A DNA stretch of 64,000 nt from NCBI RefSeq assembly GCF_013267595.1, contig NZ_CP054010.1, positions 1,116,001 to 1,180,000 on the forward strand. Direction: 5' to 3'. Made by a program: the position numbers and the translations under genes. This document shows, piece after piece, positions 1-8,348 of the stretch (within the stretch, counting starts at the first letter, position 1; each line of letters opens with the position of its first letter). The notes under the pieces are model-generated. The model had not been told where the DNA came from. It made no database searches and was given only the letters and a program-made list of their open reading frames with translations. This DNA is from Prevotella melaninogenica (GTDB taxonomy: Bacteria; Bacteroidota; Bacteroidia; Bacteroidales; Bacteroidaceae).

Positions 1-1943
1 ACGAATTAAACGCTGTTCTCACAGAGTGGATTCAGCTTAGACAAGGTAAACTGTCGCTACATATTGAGAGTTTCCCTATACAACAAGTGTTCGATATCGT
101 GAAGAAAGGACGCATGGGCTTCCATATGAAGGGTATCGACCTACGTGTAGAAGACACGAAAGCTGTTGTCAAAGCCGACCGCGTTCTGACGCTTTTCATG
201 GTGAATACCTTGGCTGATAATGCGCGTAAGTTTACTGAAAAAGGCGGTAAGGTGACCATTTCATCCATTGAAGAGTCGGACTATGTTGAGATATCTGTTG
301 CCGATACGGGCTGCGGACTCACTGAGGAAGAACAACAACATATCTTCGACCATAAACCAATCCATGACCAGAAAGACAGTGCTTCGCATGGTTTTGGACT
401 GATGAATTGTAATGGTATCATCAATAAATACAAGAAGATTAGTCAGATATTCTCTGTTTGTGAGATGGGTGTAGAGAGCAAGAAGGACAAAGGAAGCCGT
501 TTCTTCTTTCGTTTGCCAAAGGGTATTAGCCGTATCTTGTTGGCTTTCGTCCTCGCTACAGCCTCCCTCCTGACGGCTCAGGCACGTCCTACAAGAGCCA
601 GCGACAAGGCTACTGCCCTTGCAAAGAAGGACTATAACACCCTCGCAGGTATCTATGCAGACTCAGCTTACTTCTCAAATATCAATGGTTCCTATAGTAA
701 GACATTGGCTTATGCAGACACATGTCGTTACTATCTGAACCTCCATTACCTCCAACTTCGCCCTAAAGGAAAGGAGTTGATGAAGCAACTTGGAAGCCTT
801 TCTATCGTTCCTGCGGAGATTAAGTGGTATCATGATAGCCTACCGATGAACTATGGTATCATCCTCGATATACGTAATGAGAGTGCTGTGGCAGCATTGG
901 CACTGCACGAATGGGAGGTTTATAAATACAATAACTCTGTTTATACCCACCTCTTTAAGGAGCGTTATGCCGATAACTCATTGGGCGAATACTGTCGAAT
1001 GATGATGAAATCGGAGACCAATAAGAATGTGGCTGTTGCCCTTCTTGTGCTTTTCCTGCTTTCAATCTTCCCTGTTTATTACGTGATGTATTATCGTCAT
1101 CGTCTCTCTTATCAGTTCTGTTTGGAGCGTGTGAAGCAGATAAACACAATCCTTCTCAGTGATGTGAGCGAAGAAAACAAACTTAGAGAGGTTGAGAAAG
1201 GTGTAAGCGACAGATTCCCAGAACGATTACTTGCTATCGTCAACCAGATTAAGGAGGCACTAATTGCCTCTGTTGAGGAGAATCAAAAGAGCCAATCAGA
1301 CATAGAAATGCTCGAAGATGAGGTGCGTTGTGTGGAATATGAGAACGAGCGTTTGCACATTAGTAACAGCATTCTTGATAACTGTCTATCAACACTCAAG
1401 CATGAAACGATGTACTATCCTTCACGTATTCGCCAGCTTGTAGACGAACCTGATGGTCAACTTGAGGCGATTGACGAGTTGGCAATCTACTATAAAGAAC
1501 TCTATCAGATTCTAAGTCAGCAGGCAATGAGCCAAGTAGAATCCGTGAAACTCGTGTCGCGCCCAGTGGATATCACGACATTGGTGAGTCCATCGAAGCT
1601 GACAACAACCTTCGAGTCACCACTCATCAGTGGCGACCCTGTCTTCCTTGCTTATTTATTTGATATACTATATCTTATCAATAACAACCAACCACTGACG
1701 GTCACAGCCGAAGAGCATCAGCCTGGTTACGTCACCCTACATGTCATCATGTCGACACTGACACTCTCTGATGACGTTTGTCGCGACCTCTTCCAGCCTT
1801 CTGCCGACCGTTTGATGTTCTTTATCTGCCGACAGATAGCCCGCGACAATGGTGAATCTACCAATAAGCGTGGCTGTGGTATCTCAGCGAATGCGACACC
1901 AAATGGCGTGAGAATAGATGTGGTTTTGGCAAAAGCAAATTAA
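1..1943 (+). CDS. Sensor histidine kinase, two kinase-like cores (5' end outside window)
   Basis: The reading frame is open from base 3, so the gene starts upstream of the window. The first part is a classical HATPase domain: an N-box around LADNARKFTEKGG, a G1 box DTGCGL and a G2 box GFGLMN. It is followed by a hydrophobic, signal-like stretch ending in TAQARP, a helical presumably extracytoplasmic region, a membrane segment near VAVALLVLFLLSIFPVYYV, a coiled coil, and an H-box-like LKHETMYYPSRI leading into a second, degenerate ATPase-like end. This order resembles the DUF5112/DUF5113 kinases of Bacteroidota, from memory of the family. The response regulator follows 26 bases downstream, so the pair is probably one two-component system. 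The ligand is unknown. Confidence 0.8.
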   Translation, partial: ELNAVLTEWIQLRQGKLSLHIESFPIQQVFDIVKKGRMGFHMKGIDLRVEDTKAVVKADRVLTLFMVNTLADNARKFTEKGGKVTISSIEESDYVEISVADTGCGLTEEEQQHIFDHKPIHDQKDSASHGFGLMNCNGIINKYKKISQIFSVCEMGVESKKDKGSRFFFRLPKGISRILLAFVLATASLLTAQARPTRASDKATALAKKDYNTLAGIYADSAYFSNINGSYSKTLAYADTCRYYLNLHYLQLRPKGKELMKQLGSLSIVPAEIKWYHDSLPMNYGIILDIRNESAVAALALHEWEVYKYNNSVYTHLFKERYADNSLGEYCRMMMKSETNKNVAVALLVLFLLSIFPVYYVMYYRHRLSYQFCLERVKQINTILLSDVSEENKLREVEKGVSDRFPERLLAIVNQIKEALIASVEENQKSQSDIEMLEDEVRCVEYENERLHISNSILDNCLSTLKHETMYYPSRIRQLVDEPDGQLEAIDELAIYYKELYQILSQQAMSQVESVKLVSRPVDITTLVSPSKLTTTFESPLISGDPVFLAYLFDILYLINNNQPLTVTAEEHQPGYVTLHVIMSTLTLSDDVCRDLFQPSADRLMFFICRQIARDNGESTNKRGCGISANATPNGVRIDVVLAKAN

Positions 1944-1969
1944 GAAACATAACTAAACAACATATACCT

Positions 1970-2695
1970 ATGGAGAATTTTAGAGTCATCATCGTTGAAG
2001 ACGTACCCTTGGAGTTAAAAGGAACGGAGGGTATCTTTCGAAACGAAATCCCTGAAGCCGAGATTATTGGAACAGCAGAAAGCGAAGTTGCCTATTGGAA
2101 ACTCATTAAACAAAACCTGCCCGACCTCGTGCTTCTCGACCTTGGATTGGGTGGTTCAACAACGGTGGGAGTAGAAATCTGCCGTCAAACAAAACAGACT
2201 TATCCACATGTAAAGGTGCTGATCTTTACGGGTGAGATATTGAATGAAAAGCTATGGGTCGACGTCCTCGATGCTGGTGCTGATGGTATCTGTCTGAAGA
2301 GTGGCGAACTATTGACACGTGGCGACGTGGCAAGTGTTATGTCGGGCAAGCGAATGGTATTCAATCAGCCTATCCTCGAAAAGATTGTAGGCAGATTCAA
2401 GATGAGTGTGAGCGGTCAGCTGATGCACCAAGAAGCAATGGTTAGCTACGAGATTGACGAGTATGATGAGCGCTTCCTACGCCACCTTGCACTCGGTTAT
2501 ACCAAGGAACAGATTACCAACCTACGTGGTATGCCATTCGGTGTAAAGAGCTTAGAGAAACGACAGAACGAACTCGTACAAAAGTTCTTCCCTGATGGTA
2601 ACAATGGTATGAGCGTCAACGCAACGCGTCTTGTTGTACGTGCATTAGAACTACGTATTATCGACATCGACAACCTCCACGCTGATGAGGAATAA
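1970..2695 (+). CDS. Response regulator with C-terminal HTH-like domain
   Basis: A 241-residue protein. Residues 1-125 form a receiver domain: acidic pocket VEDVP, the phospho-acceptor in LVLLDLGLGG at about residue 57, and conserved LIFTGE and lysine-containing CLKSGE motifs. Residues 155-235 are helical and end in a LuxR/DUF5932-like HTH region (LALGYTKEQITNLRG). It is the likely partner of the kinase immediately upstream and probably acts as a DNA-binding output regulator. The targets cannot be inferred from the sequence. Its 3' end overlaps the next gene by 11 bases, which indicates translational coupling. Confidence 0.85.
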   Translation: MENFRVIIVEDVPLELKGTEGIFRNEIPEAEIIGTAESEVAYWKLIKQNLPDLVLLDLGLGGSTTVGVEICRQTKQTYPHVKVLIFTGEILNEKLWVDVLDAGADGICLKSGELLTRGDVASVMSGKRMVFNQPILEKIVGRFKMSVSGQLMHQEAMVSYEIDEYDERFLRHLALGYTKEQITNLRGMPFGVKSLEKRQNELVQKFFPDGNNGMSVNATRLVVRALELRIIDIDNLHADEE

Positions 2696-3329
2696 GTTAG
2701 GTTATATAGTCTTAGTGCTTCTCATAGCCCAGTTAGCACTGATACTGCTCTCATGGCTTCTTACGGCAGCTTTTCCCGAGCTTCCGATGCGGTCTATGCT
2801 GAGCAGTGAGGGCATCCGTTGGTTCTTTGGCTCATTTGTCAGCAACCAACTTTCACCACTGCTTATCTACTTTATTATGGCAGTGATGGCAGCAGGTGCG
2901 TGCGTTCGCAGTCGCCTTTATACTGCATTACGTGCGATGCTATTAAACATGAGAAGCGGCCTAACAAACTCATCTAACAATCGTTACAGATTCCATTACC
3001 GTGAGAAGGTTGGTCTACGCATAGCATTGGTCGAGTTCATCGCCTATATGATTGTTATGCTCCTTCTTACGGCTATTCCCCATGCCATTCTCCTAAGCGT
3101 GACGGGACAGTTATTCCCCAGTTCCTTCTCTTCCAGTTTTATCCCTTCATTATCATTCGTCATCACGATTATGTCACTAACCTACGGTGTGGCGAGTGGT
3201 ACGATAGACAGTGTCATAAAGATGCACAAGATTCTTGTAGGCGGTTTAGAGGTCGGCTCCAAGTTCATCCCCACCTACGTCATCGGCATTCAACTCTATA
3301 TGTCAGTCATATATGTGTTTATCCTATAG
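2685..3329 (+). CDS. Five-pass membrane protein of unknown function
   Basis: A 214-residue protein with about five hydrophobic segments, at residues 5-28, 48-72, 110-137, 150-172 and 192-214, ending directly in the last one. No catalytic motif is recognisable. The start overlaps the end of the response regulator gene, so it is translated with the two-component pair. It may be a signal-input partner or simply an accessory membrane protein. I do not recognise the family and assign no function. Confidence 0.7.
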   Translation: MRNKLGYIVLVLLIAQLALILLSWLLTAAFPELPMRSMLSSEGIRWFFGSFVSNQLSPLLIYFIMAVMAAGACVRSRLYTALRAMLLNMRSGLTNSSNNRYRFHYREKVGLRIALVEFIAYMIVMLLLTAIPHAILLSVTGQLFPSSFSSSFIPSLSFVITIMSLTYGVASGTIDSVIKMHKILVGGLEVGSKFIPTYVIGIQLYMSVIYVFIL

Positions 3330-3595
3330 CCTCAACGTATATTAGTATAGGTTTGTAAACAGCCTCTCACACATGCTTAGAGCTCCCTGCACCAACGGTA
3401 CCTCTATGGTCAACATATTTTTAAATATAAACTCCCTTAGCTCCGTGACTCTGTGTGAGATTTAGTTTAAGCAACAAAGGATTGGAAATATATTTACAAA
3501 ACAAGTGAGGAGGAGGCTGGTAATTGTGCTAAAAACAAGCAAATCTGATACCTTTGTAAGTCTTTTGTTATCAAGTAGTTGCAAAGGTGGTTTTC

Positions 3596-3705
3596 AAAAG
3601 GTGCTTAATTGGACTTCAAAAAGGCGTTAGTTAGGGGCTTAAAGGGCACCTTTTGCAAGCCAAAAGGGCGTTAATTGGAATCCAAAAGAGCATGTATTGG
3701 TTTTG
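3596..3705 (+). repeat. 22-bp-period array, copy 1 (five units)
   Basis: Five consecutive 22-bp units without spacers, most starting AAAAGG or TAAAGGG: 3596-3617 (AAAAGGTGCTTAATTGG...), 3618-3639, 3640-3661 (ending CCTTTTGCAAGCC), 3662-3683 and 3684-3705 (AAAAGAGCATGTATTGG...). The unit-1 motif CAAAAGGTGC is the reverse complement of GCACCTTTTG in unit 3. Same family as arrays at 6933, 12867, 31499, 51738, 60113 and 62625. Confidence 0.9.
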
Positions 3706-3777
3706 AGATACATAAAAATAGTTTACAAATTCCTATAATTTGGAAATAAGTTGTTGGTGGAATACGGATAGGTATAG

Positions 3778-3785
3778 TATTTTTG
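3778..3785 (+). promoter_or_regulatory. Putative -7 box for the TOTE-like gene
   Basis: TATTTTTG matches the Bacteroidota consensus TAnnTTTG, about 143 bases before the start codon at 3929. It lies in the tail of the repeat, so the repeat may supply the promoter. Confidence 0.4.
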
Positions 3786-3928
3786 CATTTAACTTTTAGT
3801 TTATTTCCCTTTGTATAACTATCTTATTCGGGATTTCCATACCACACAAGCATGTAAACCTTTATTCTATTTCCAGTCTATGCATTTAACGGAAGAACCA
3901 AAGATAAGTAGTCAAAACAGCTGATGAT

Positions 3929-6823
3929 ATGGATGATTTACTGACAAGATATAATAAACTTCTTAGGCAATATGAGGTTTTGCACAAAGAGAATGAGGTT
4001 CTGAAATCACTTCTAAAAATCCATGGTATTGAATATGAAACAAGGATGAAAGAAGATATGAATAAACCTATATATTCTTTGGTTTCAGTTCCAACCATTA
4101 CTCTTTCGATTGATGAGCGCTTAAGACTTTTCCAATCCTTATTTAAAGGAAGGGAAGATGTCTTTGCTCGGAGATGGTTTAGTAAGACTACTGGTAAATC
4201 TGGATATCAACCTGTTTGTATTAATGAGTGGAAACAAGGAATCTGTGATAAGAAGAAGTATAGGTGTGTAATATGTCAAAATAGAAACTTTGCACCACTA
4301 ACAACTCAAGATATGTATCGCCATTTAGAAGGAAAAGATGAGTATTGCTGTGATGTTGTGGGACTCTATGCTATCATGCAAGATAATAACTGTGCTTTCC
4401 TTTGTGCCGATTTTGATGACAAGAACTGTAAGTATGGTTATAAAGAAGATGTACTTGCCTATGTGGGTGTGTGCAGAGAATGGCTGATTCCCTATGCCAT
4501 AGAGCGCTCGAGATCAGGGAATGGTGCCCACGTGTGGATTTTCTTTGAAGCGCCTCTACCAGCATCTAAGGCGAGGAGATTAGGAAATACTATACTAACC
4601 GAAGCTATGACGCGTAATGGACAGATGTCGTTCAACTCCTATGATCGATTCTTTCCCAATCAAGATTATTTGCCAGAAGGAGGCTTTGGCAACCTCGTTG
4701 CACTCCCACTACAAGGTCAGGCACGCAGGAAACAGAACAGTGTTTTTGTTGATAATGATTTCCTTGTATATAAGGATCAATGGGCATTTCTATATAATCT
4801 TAAGAAAATACAAGAATTTACTATCGACCAACTACTACGCCTGCATTATCAAGAAGAACTTGGAAAACTGTCTATGTCGAGCGAAAGCAAGCCATGGGTT
4901 ACCCCTTTGCCGCAAAATATTACACAAGAAGACTTCCATGCTAAGGTTGAGATAATCAAAGCAGACAAACTATACATCCCATTGAAGGCTGTTTCTGCAA
5001 AGGTACTAAACCATCTGAAAAGAATTGCAGCCTTCAAGAATCCTGAATTTTACAGTAAGCAAGCACTCCGTCTTTCTACATATGCCATTCCACGCATAAT
5101 CTCATGTTTTGATATTACTAACGAATACCTTGCTATGCCACGTGGTTGTGAGGATGTTACTCGATCTTTCCTTAACGATAATGCTGTAACATACACTATT
5201 ATTGATAAAACAAATCATGGCAATAAGATTTCTGTTTCTTTTCAAGGGGAAGAAAGAGAGGAACAGTTGGAAGCCATCAATGCCCTATTACCATATACGA
5301 ATGGCATCCTACATGCCACTACCGCTTTTGGGAAAACCGTTACTGCAGCGGCTATCATCGCTCGTAAGAAAGTAAATACACTCATCCTTGTTCATTCGAA
5401 AGCATTACTTAAACAATGGCATGACCGCTTAACAGAGTTTCTTAATATAGACTATCCAAAACATGAAGAAAAGAATAAACGTGGTAGACGTAAGGTATTT
5501 TCTCCTATAGGTTGCTTTGATTCATCAGGGAATACGCTTCACGGTATTATTGACATAGCCCTTATACAGTCATGTTTGGATGAAGATGGTGTAAAACCAT
5601 TTGTACAGGACTACGGAATGGTAATTGTTGACGAATGTCATCATGTGTCTTCTATAACCTTTGAACAAGTATTGATGTCTATAAAAGCTCACACCATATA
5701 TGGGTTAACAGCTACCCCCATTCGCAAAGACGGTCATCAACCAATCATCTTCATGCAATGTGGTCCAATACGATTTTCTACTGATGTTAAAAGTCAGATA
5801 GCTAAGCAATCCTTCGATAGGTTTCTTATTCCAAGATTTACATCATATAACTCTATTTTAGAGGACAGGCTATCAATTGCAACCTTATATAAATATATAT
5901 CCGAAGATGAGATACGCAATAATCTCATTGTAGAAGATATTTGCAAAGCAGTTAATACAGGAAGAACACCGATCATTCTAACTAATAGAACTGCCCATGT
6001 GTCTGTATTAGCAGAGAAGTTGAAAGCTACCATCAAAAATGTTATCTCATTGACAGGGGCAGGTACGACAAGAGAAAAGCGAGAGGCAATGCAACGGCTA
6101 CAAACTATTCCTGACAGCGAACAATTAGTTATTGTCGCAACGGGAAAGTATGTTGGCGAAGGCTTTGATTATCCGCGTCTTGACACCCTATTCCTTGCAC
6201 TTCCAATCTCATGGAAAGGTCTTTTAACTCAGTATGCAGGTCGGCTTCATCGGGAATATGAGGGAAAGAAAGATGTACGTATCTATGACTATATCGATAT
6301 CCATGAACCAATTTGCGATAGTATGTATAGAAAACGACTCAAAGGCTATGCTGCAATAGGATACAAAACAATCAATACAGCCCAACCAACATTGTTTGAT
6401 CATATAAACGACATATCGTCCTCCATAGCTGAGAATCAGATATTTAATGGTTCAACTTTCTACCGCCCCTATATTTCAGATTTGATAAAAGCAAAGCGTT
6501 CCATTGTGATATCTTCACCAAAACTGTATAGAACGGAGCAAAATCCCTTAGTCACTTTGTTGAAAGAACTTGCTCAGCAGGGAATTGAAATTCTTATTAC
6601 AACAGCTGCAGAGAACGAACAAACAGTATTCATCCAATCAAAGGGGCTATCTGTAAAAGTGAAACCAAAGCTATCATTATATACTACCATCATTGATAAA
6701 GAAGTTGTTTGGTATGGTTCAATAAACACGCTTGGCTATGCTTCAAAGGATGATAACATGATAAAGGTGACTGATATTCACCTTGCTAATGAATTGATAA
6801 AGATGGTACATAAACATAGTTAA
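3929..6823 (+). CDS. TOTE-type primase-helicase-PLD conflict protein
   Basis: A 964-residue protein. Residues 1-36 are a predicted coiled coil. Residues 65-290 are an archaeo-eukaryotic primase-type domain: FKGREDVFARRW, a zinc-ribbon-like pair CDKKKYRCVIC, a metal-binding CADFDD at about 159-164, SGNGAHVWIFF with the motif-II His at 201, and GNLVALPLQ. Residues 445-800 are a superfamily-II helicase: Walker A ATTAFGKT, Walker B VIVDECHH at about 563-571, GLTATPIR, and motif VI QYAGRLHREYEG. About 840-964 is a PLD-nuclease-like tail. Its HxKxxxxD signature is degraded: the segment before VVWYGSIN reads SLYTTIID, without the His and Lys. The order matches the predicted anti-invader TOTE systems. 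It stands alone here, bracketed by inverted 22-bp arrays. Confidence 0.85.
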   Translation: MDDLLTRYNKLLRQYEVLHKENEVLKSLLKIHGIEYETRMKEDMNKPIYSLVSVPTITLSIDERLRLFQSLFKGREDVFARRWFSKTTGKSGYQPVCINEWKQGICDKKKYRCVICQNRNFAPLTTQDMYRHLEGKDEYCCDVVGLYAIMQDNNCAFLCADFDDKNCKYGYKEDVLAYVGVCREWLIPYAIERSRSGNGAHVWIFFEAPLPASKARRLGNTILTEAMTRNGQMSFNSYDRFFPNQDYLPEGGFGNLVALPLQGQARRKQNSVFVDNDFLVYKDQWAFLYNLKKIQEFTIDQLLRLHYQEELGKLSMSSESKPWVTPLPQNITQEDFHAKVEIIKADKLYIPLKAVSAKVLNHLKRIAAFKNPEFYSKQALRLSTYAIPRIISCFDITNEYLAMPRGCEDVTRSFLNDNAVTYTIIDKTNHGNKISVSFQGEEREEQLEAINALLPYTNGILHATTAFGKTVTAAAIIARKKVNTLILVHSKALLKQWHDRLTEFLNIDYPKHEEKNKRGRRKVFSPIGCFDSSGNTLHGIIDIALIQSCLDEDGVKPFVQDYGMVIVDECHHVSSITFEQVLMSIKAHTIYGLTATPIRKDGHQPIIFMQCGPIRFSTDVKSQIAKQSFDRFLIPRFTSYNSILEDRLSIATLYKYISEDEIRNNLIVEDICKAVNTGRTPIILTNRTAHVSVLAEKLKATIKNVISLTGAGTTREKREAMQRLQTIPDSEQLVIVATGKYVGEGFDYPRLDTLFLALPISWKGLLTQYAGRLHREYEGKKDVRIYDYIDIHEPICDSMYRKRLKGYAAIGYKTINTAQPTLFDHINDISSSIAENQIFNGSTFYRPYISDLIKAKRSIVISSPKLYRTEQNPLVTLLKELAQQGIEILITTAAENEQTVFIQSKGLSVKVKPKLSLYTTIIDKEVVWYGSINTLGYASKDDNMIKVTDIHLANELIKMVHKHS

Positions 6824-6932
6824 GTAACATGATATATGCAAATTAGGATAAATTTAGTATAAATAAATATCTGTATCTTTCATCCTTTTCAAAGCCAAAT
6901 CAAACTACGAATGTAATTATTTTTCACATCCT

Positions 6933-7042
6933 TCTTTTTAAAAGATGCTCTTTAGCATTCGAATCAACGCCCTTTTGGCTTGCAAAAGATGCCCTTTAAG
7001 CCTCTTACTAACGCCCTTTTGAAGTCTAACTAAGCATCTTTT
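6933..7042 (-). repeat. 22-bp-period array, copy 2 (five units, reverse)
   Basis: On the minus strand, five contiguous 22-bp units run from 7042 down to 6933, starting AAAAGATGCTTAGTTAG. Relative to copy 1, unit 1 has GATGC in place of GGTGC, and unit 3 has the compensating GCATC in place of GCACC, so the inverted pairing is kept. It lies in inverse orientation to copy 1 across the TOTE-like gene. Confidence 0.9.
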
Positions 7043-7286
7043 GAAAAATGATTTTGTAACTTCTTCATAACAAACGAGTTACAAAGGCGATAAGAAAAGC
7101 GTTTTTTTGACTGTTTTTGGTGAATAAAGCACCGGTTAATGTAAAGATAATTCAGAGCGATGGGTTGTTTATAGGATATGAATTTGGGTCTTCAGTAATT
7201 TGAAGTGATAAGGTTTGCCACTTGTGTTTAGAGTTTGAAACAATGTCACACGGAGGCACGGAGAGGACGGAGGATTATTTAATCCA

Positions 7287-7472
7287 AATCGGTCATTAGA
7301 CCACAATATATATAATTCTTCTTACTATGGTATTGTTTCCTAACATCTTTTATTTTCTTATCGGGATCTTGTCCGTCTTTGTAACTTGACGTAGCCCGCT
7401 ACGCCTGCATTACAAAGCCAAACAATCTGTTCGATAATAAAACAAAATATGTTTAGGTTCTAATGACCGATT
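7287..7472. mobile_element. Small element with perfect 13-bp terminal inverted repeats
   Basis: AATCGGTCATTAG at 7287-7299 is the exact reverse complement of CTAATGACCGATT at 7460-7472. The 186-bp interior codes for nothing. A 45-bp derivative with the same ends lies at 11090-11134. It is MITE-like; no transposase is in the window. Confidence 0.5.
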
Positions 7473-7687
7473 AGGGTTAAACCAAGATGATTAAAGTGAT
7501 TAACATTAGCAAAGAGAGAGGCTTTTATCTCACGCAGAGAGTCTAAACGCATCATTACGGCATAAAGCATGACGACAAGATGATGCCATGTATCAAACTT
7601 CTTTATATAATGTTCACTTCCCTGGCTTGGCTCAGAGAGAGAATTTTATCACGATTAAAATAGTTTAACAGTTGAACATATAGCGGT

Positions 7688-7845
7688 TGTCCGATAAAAT
7701 GTGTACTTTGGTTCATCTTATTTCATTGTTTTATTATGACAGCTACAAAGGAAATAAGAAGGGCTGACTGTGCAAAACAATCAGCCCGTTTTTTTTATTA
7801 TTCTGAATTAAAAAGATATGAACGTACAAAAAGTTTTATCGGACA
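7688..7845. mobile_element. 158-bp MITE-like element, 12-bp inverted ends
   Basis: TGTCCGATAAAA (7688-7699) and TTTTATCGGACA (7834-7845) are perfect inverted ends. Ends of this type occur on Bacteroidota insertion sequences, from general knowledge. The interior has no ORF but carries a terminator hairpin. An isolated half-end, CTTTTATCGGACGT, lies near 36675. Confidence 0.5.
7761..7797 (+). terminator. Rho-independent-type hairpin inside the MITE
   Basis: GGGCTGA (7761-7767) pairs with TCAGCCC (7781-7787) and is followed by a run of eight T. It has the classical form of a plus-strand terminator, although no nearby plus-strand gene needs it. Confidence 0.6.
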
Positions 7846-7856
7846 CCAATATTAAT

Positions 7857-8345
7857 TTACATTTTTACACACCCTCTTTCTTTTTCCAATAACCACACTT
7901 TTCGGGCTGTTCCTCCTGCATATCCTCCTAATTCTCCATTGCTTGCCACAACTCTATGGCAGGGAATGATGACCATTAATGGATTGTGGTGATTGGCATT
8001 ACCCACAGCACGGGCGGCTTTGTTTCTGCCTATACGTCTTGCCAATTCAGCGTAAGAAAGCGTTTCTCCATATGGGATTTGTCGCAAACCTTCCCATGCG
8101 AGTAGCTGAAAGGGAGTGCCGTTTAATCGTATGGGGAGGTTAAAAGTCTTGCGCTTCTGAGTGAAATATTCTGTTAGCTGACGGCAAGCCTCAGTTAGTA
8201 ACACGCTGTTTTGCTCCTTATCTTCCGTCCACTTCGCTACCTTTTGTTCGTCAATCGTATCTTCCCATTGGCAATAAACGATAGCATCTTCTTCCTCGGC
8301 AAGTATTAAGTTGCCGAGGGGTGAGGGGTAACGACAGAAGTACAT
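7857..8345 (-). CDS. ogt: Methylated-DNA--protein-cysteine methyltransferase
   Basis: A 162-residue suicide DNA-repair protein that transfers the O6-alkyl group from guanine to its own cysteine. The active site IIPCHRVV is visible with Cys at 129, followed by the helix and loop region ELGGYAGG. Upstream, IPYGETLSYAELARRIG and the ARAVGNANHHNP segment form the DNA-binding helix and arginine finger. Length and motifs match the short Ogt form without an Ada domain. It lies 3 bases downstream of the DUF308 gene and is probably co-transcribed with it. Confidence 0.95.
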   Translation of the reverse strand: MYFCRYPSPLGNLILAEEEDAIVYCQWEDTIDEQKVAKWTEDKEQNSVLLTEACRQLTEYFTQKRKTFNLPIRLNGTPFQLLAWEGLRQIPYGETLSYAELARRIGRNKAARAVGNANHHNPLMVIIPCHRVVASNGELGGYAGGTARKVWLLEKERGCVKM

Positions 8346-8348
8346 GGT

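Larger units (their letters stand above)
3330..3928. other. Intergenic region with composite repeat
   Basis: No gene is visible. It holds a block reading CTCCGTGACTCTGTGTGAGA (3441-3460), the inverse of blocks seen near 7246, 31719, 51958 and 60320. Next come a conserved flank TTGTTATCAAGTAGTTGC, a 22-bp-period array (3596-3705) and a tail ending in GCATTTAACGGAAGAACCA (3882-3900). That tail recurs at 13156-13174 after the array at 12867. It also contains the promoter-like box used by the next gene. Confidence 0.75.
6824..7856. other. Gene-free region rich in repeats and small inverted-repeat elements
   Basis: About 1 kb with no supportable gene. It contains a reverse-oriented 22-bp array (6933-7042), a TCACACGGAGGCACGGAG block (7246-7273), an element with perfect 13-bp inverted ends (7287-7472) and a second small element with 12-bp inverted ends (7688-7845). 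It looks like a landing zone for non-autonomous elements. Confidence 0.75.

Noticed and set aside
3596..3705. The 22-bp arrays as CRISPR
   Set aside because: Units are contiguous without spacers, diverge in a unit-specific way that is the same in all copies, and no cas gene is present.
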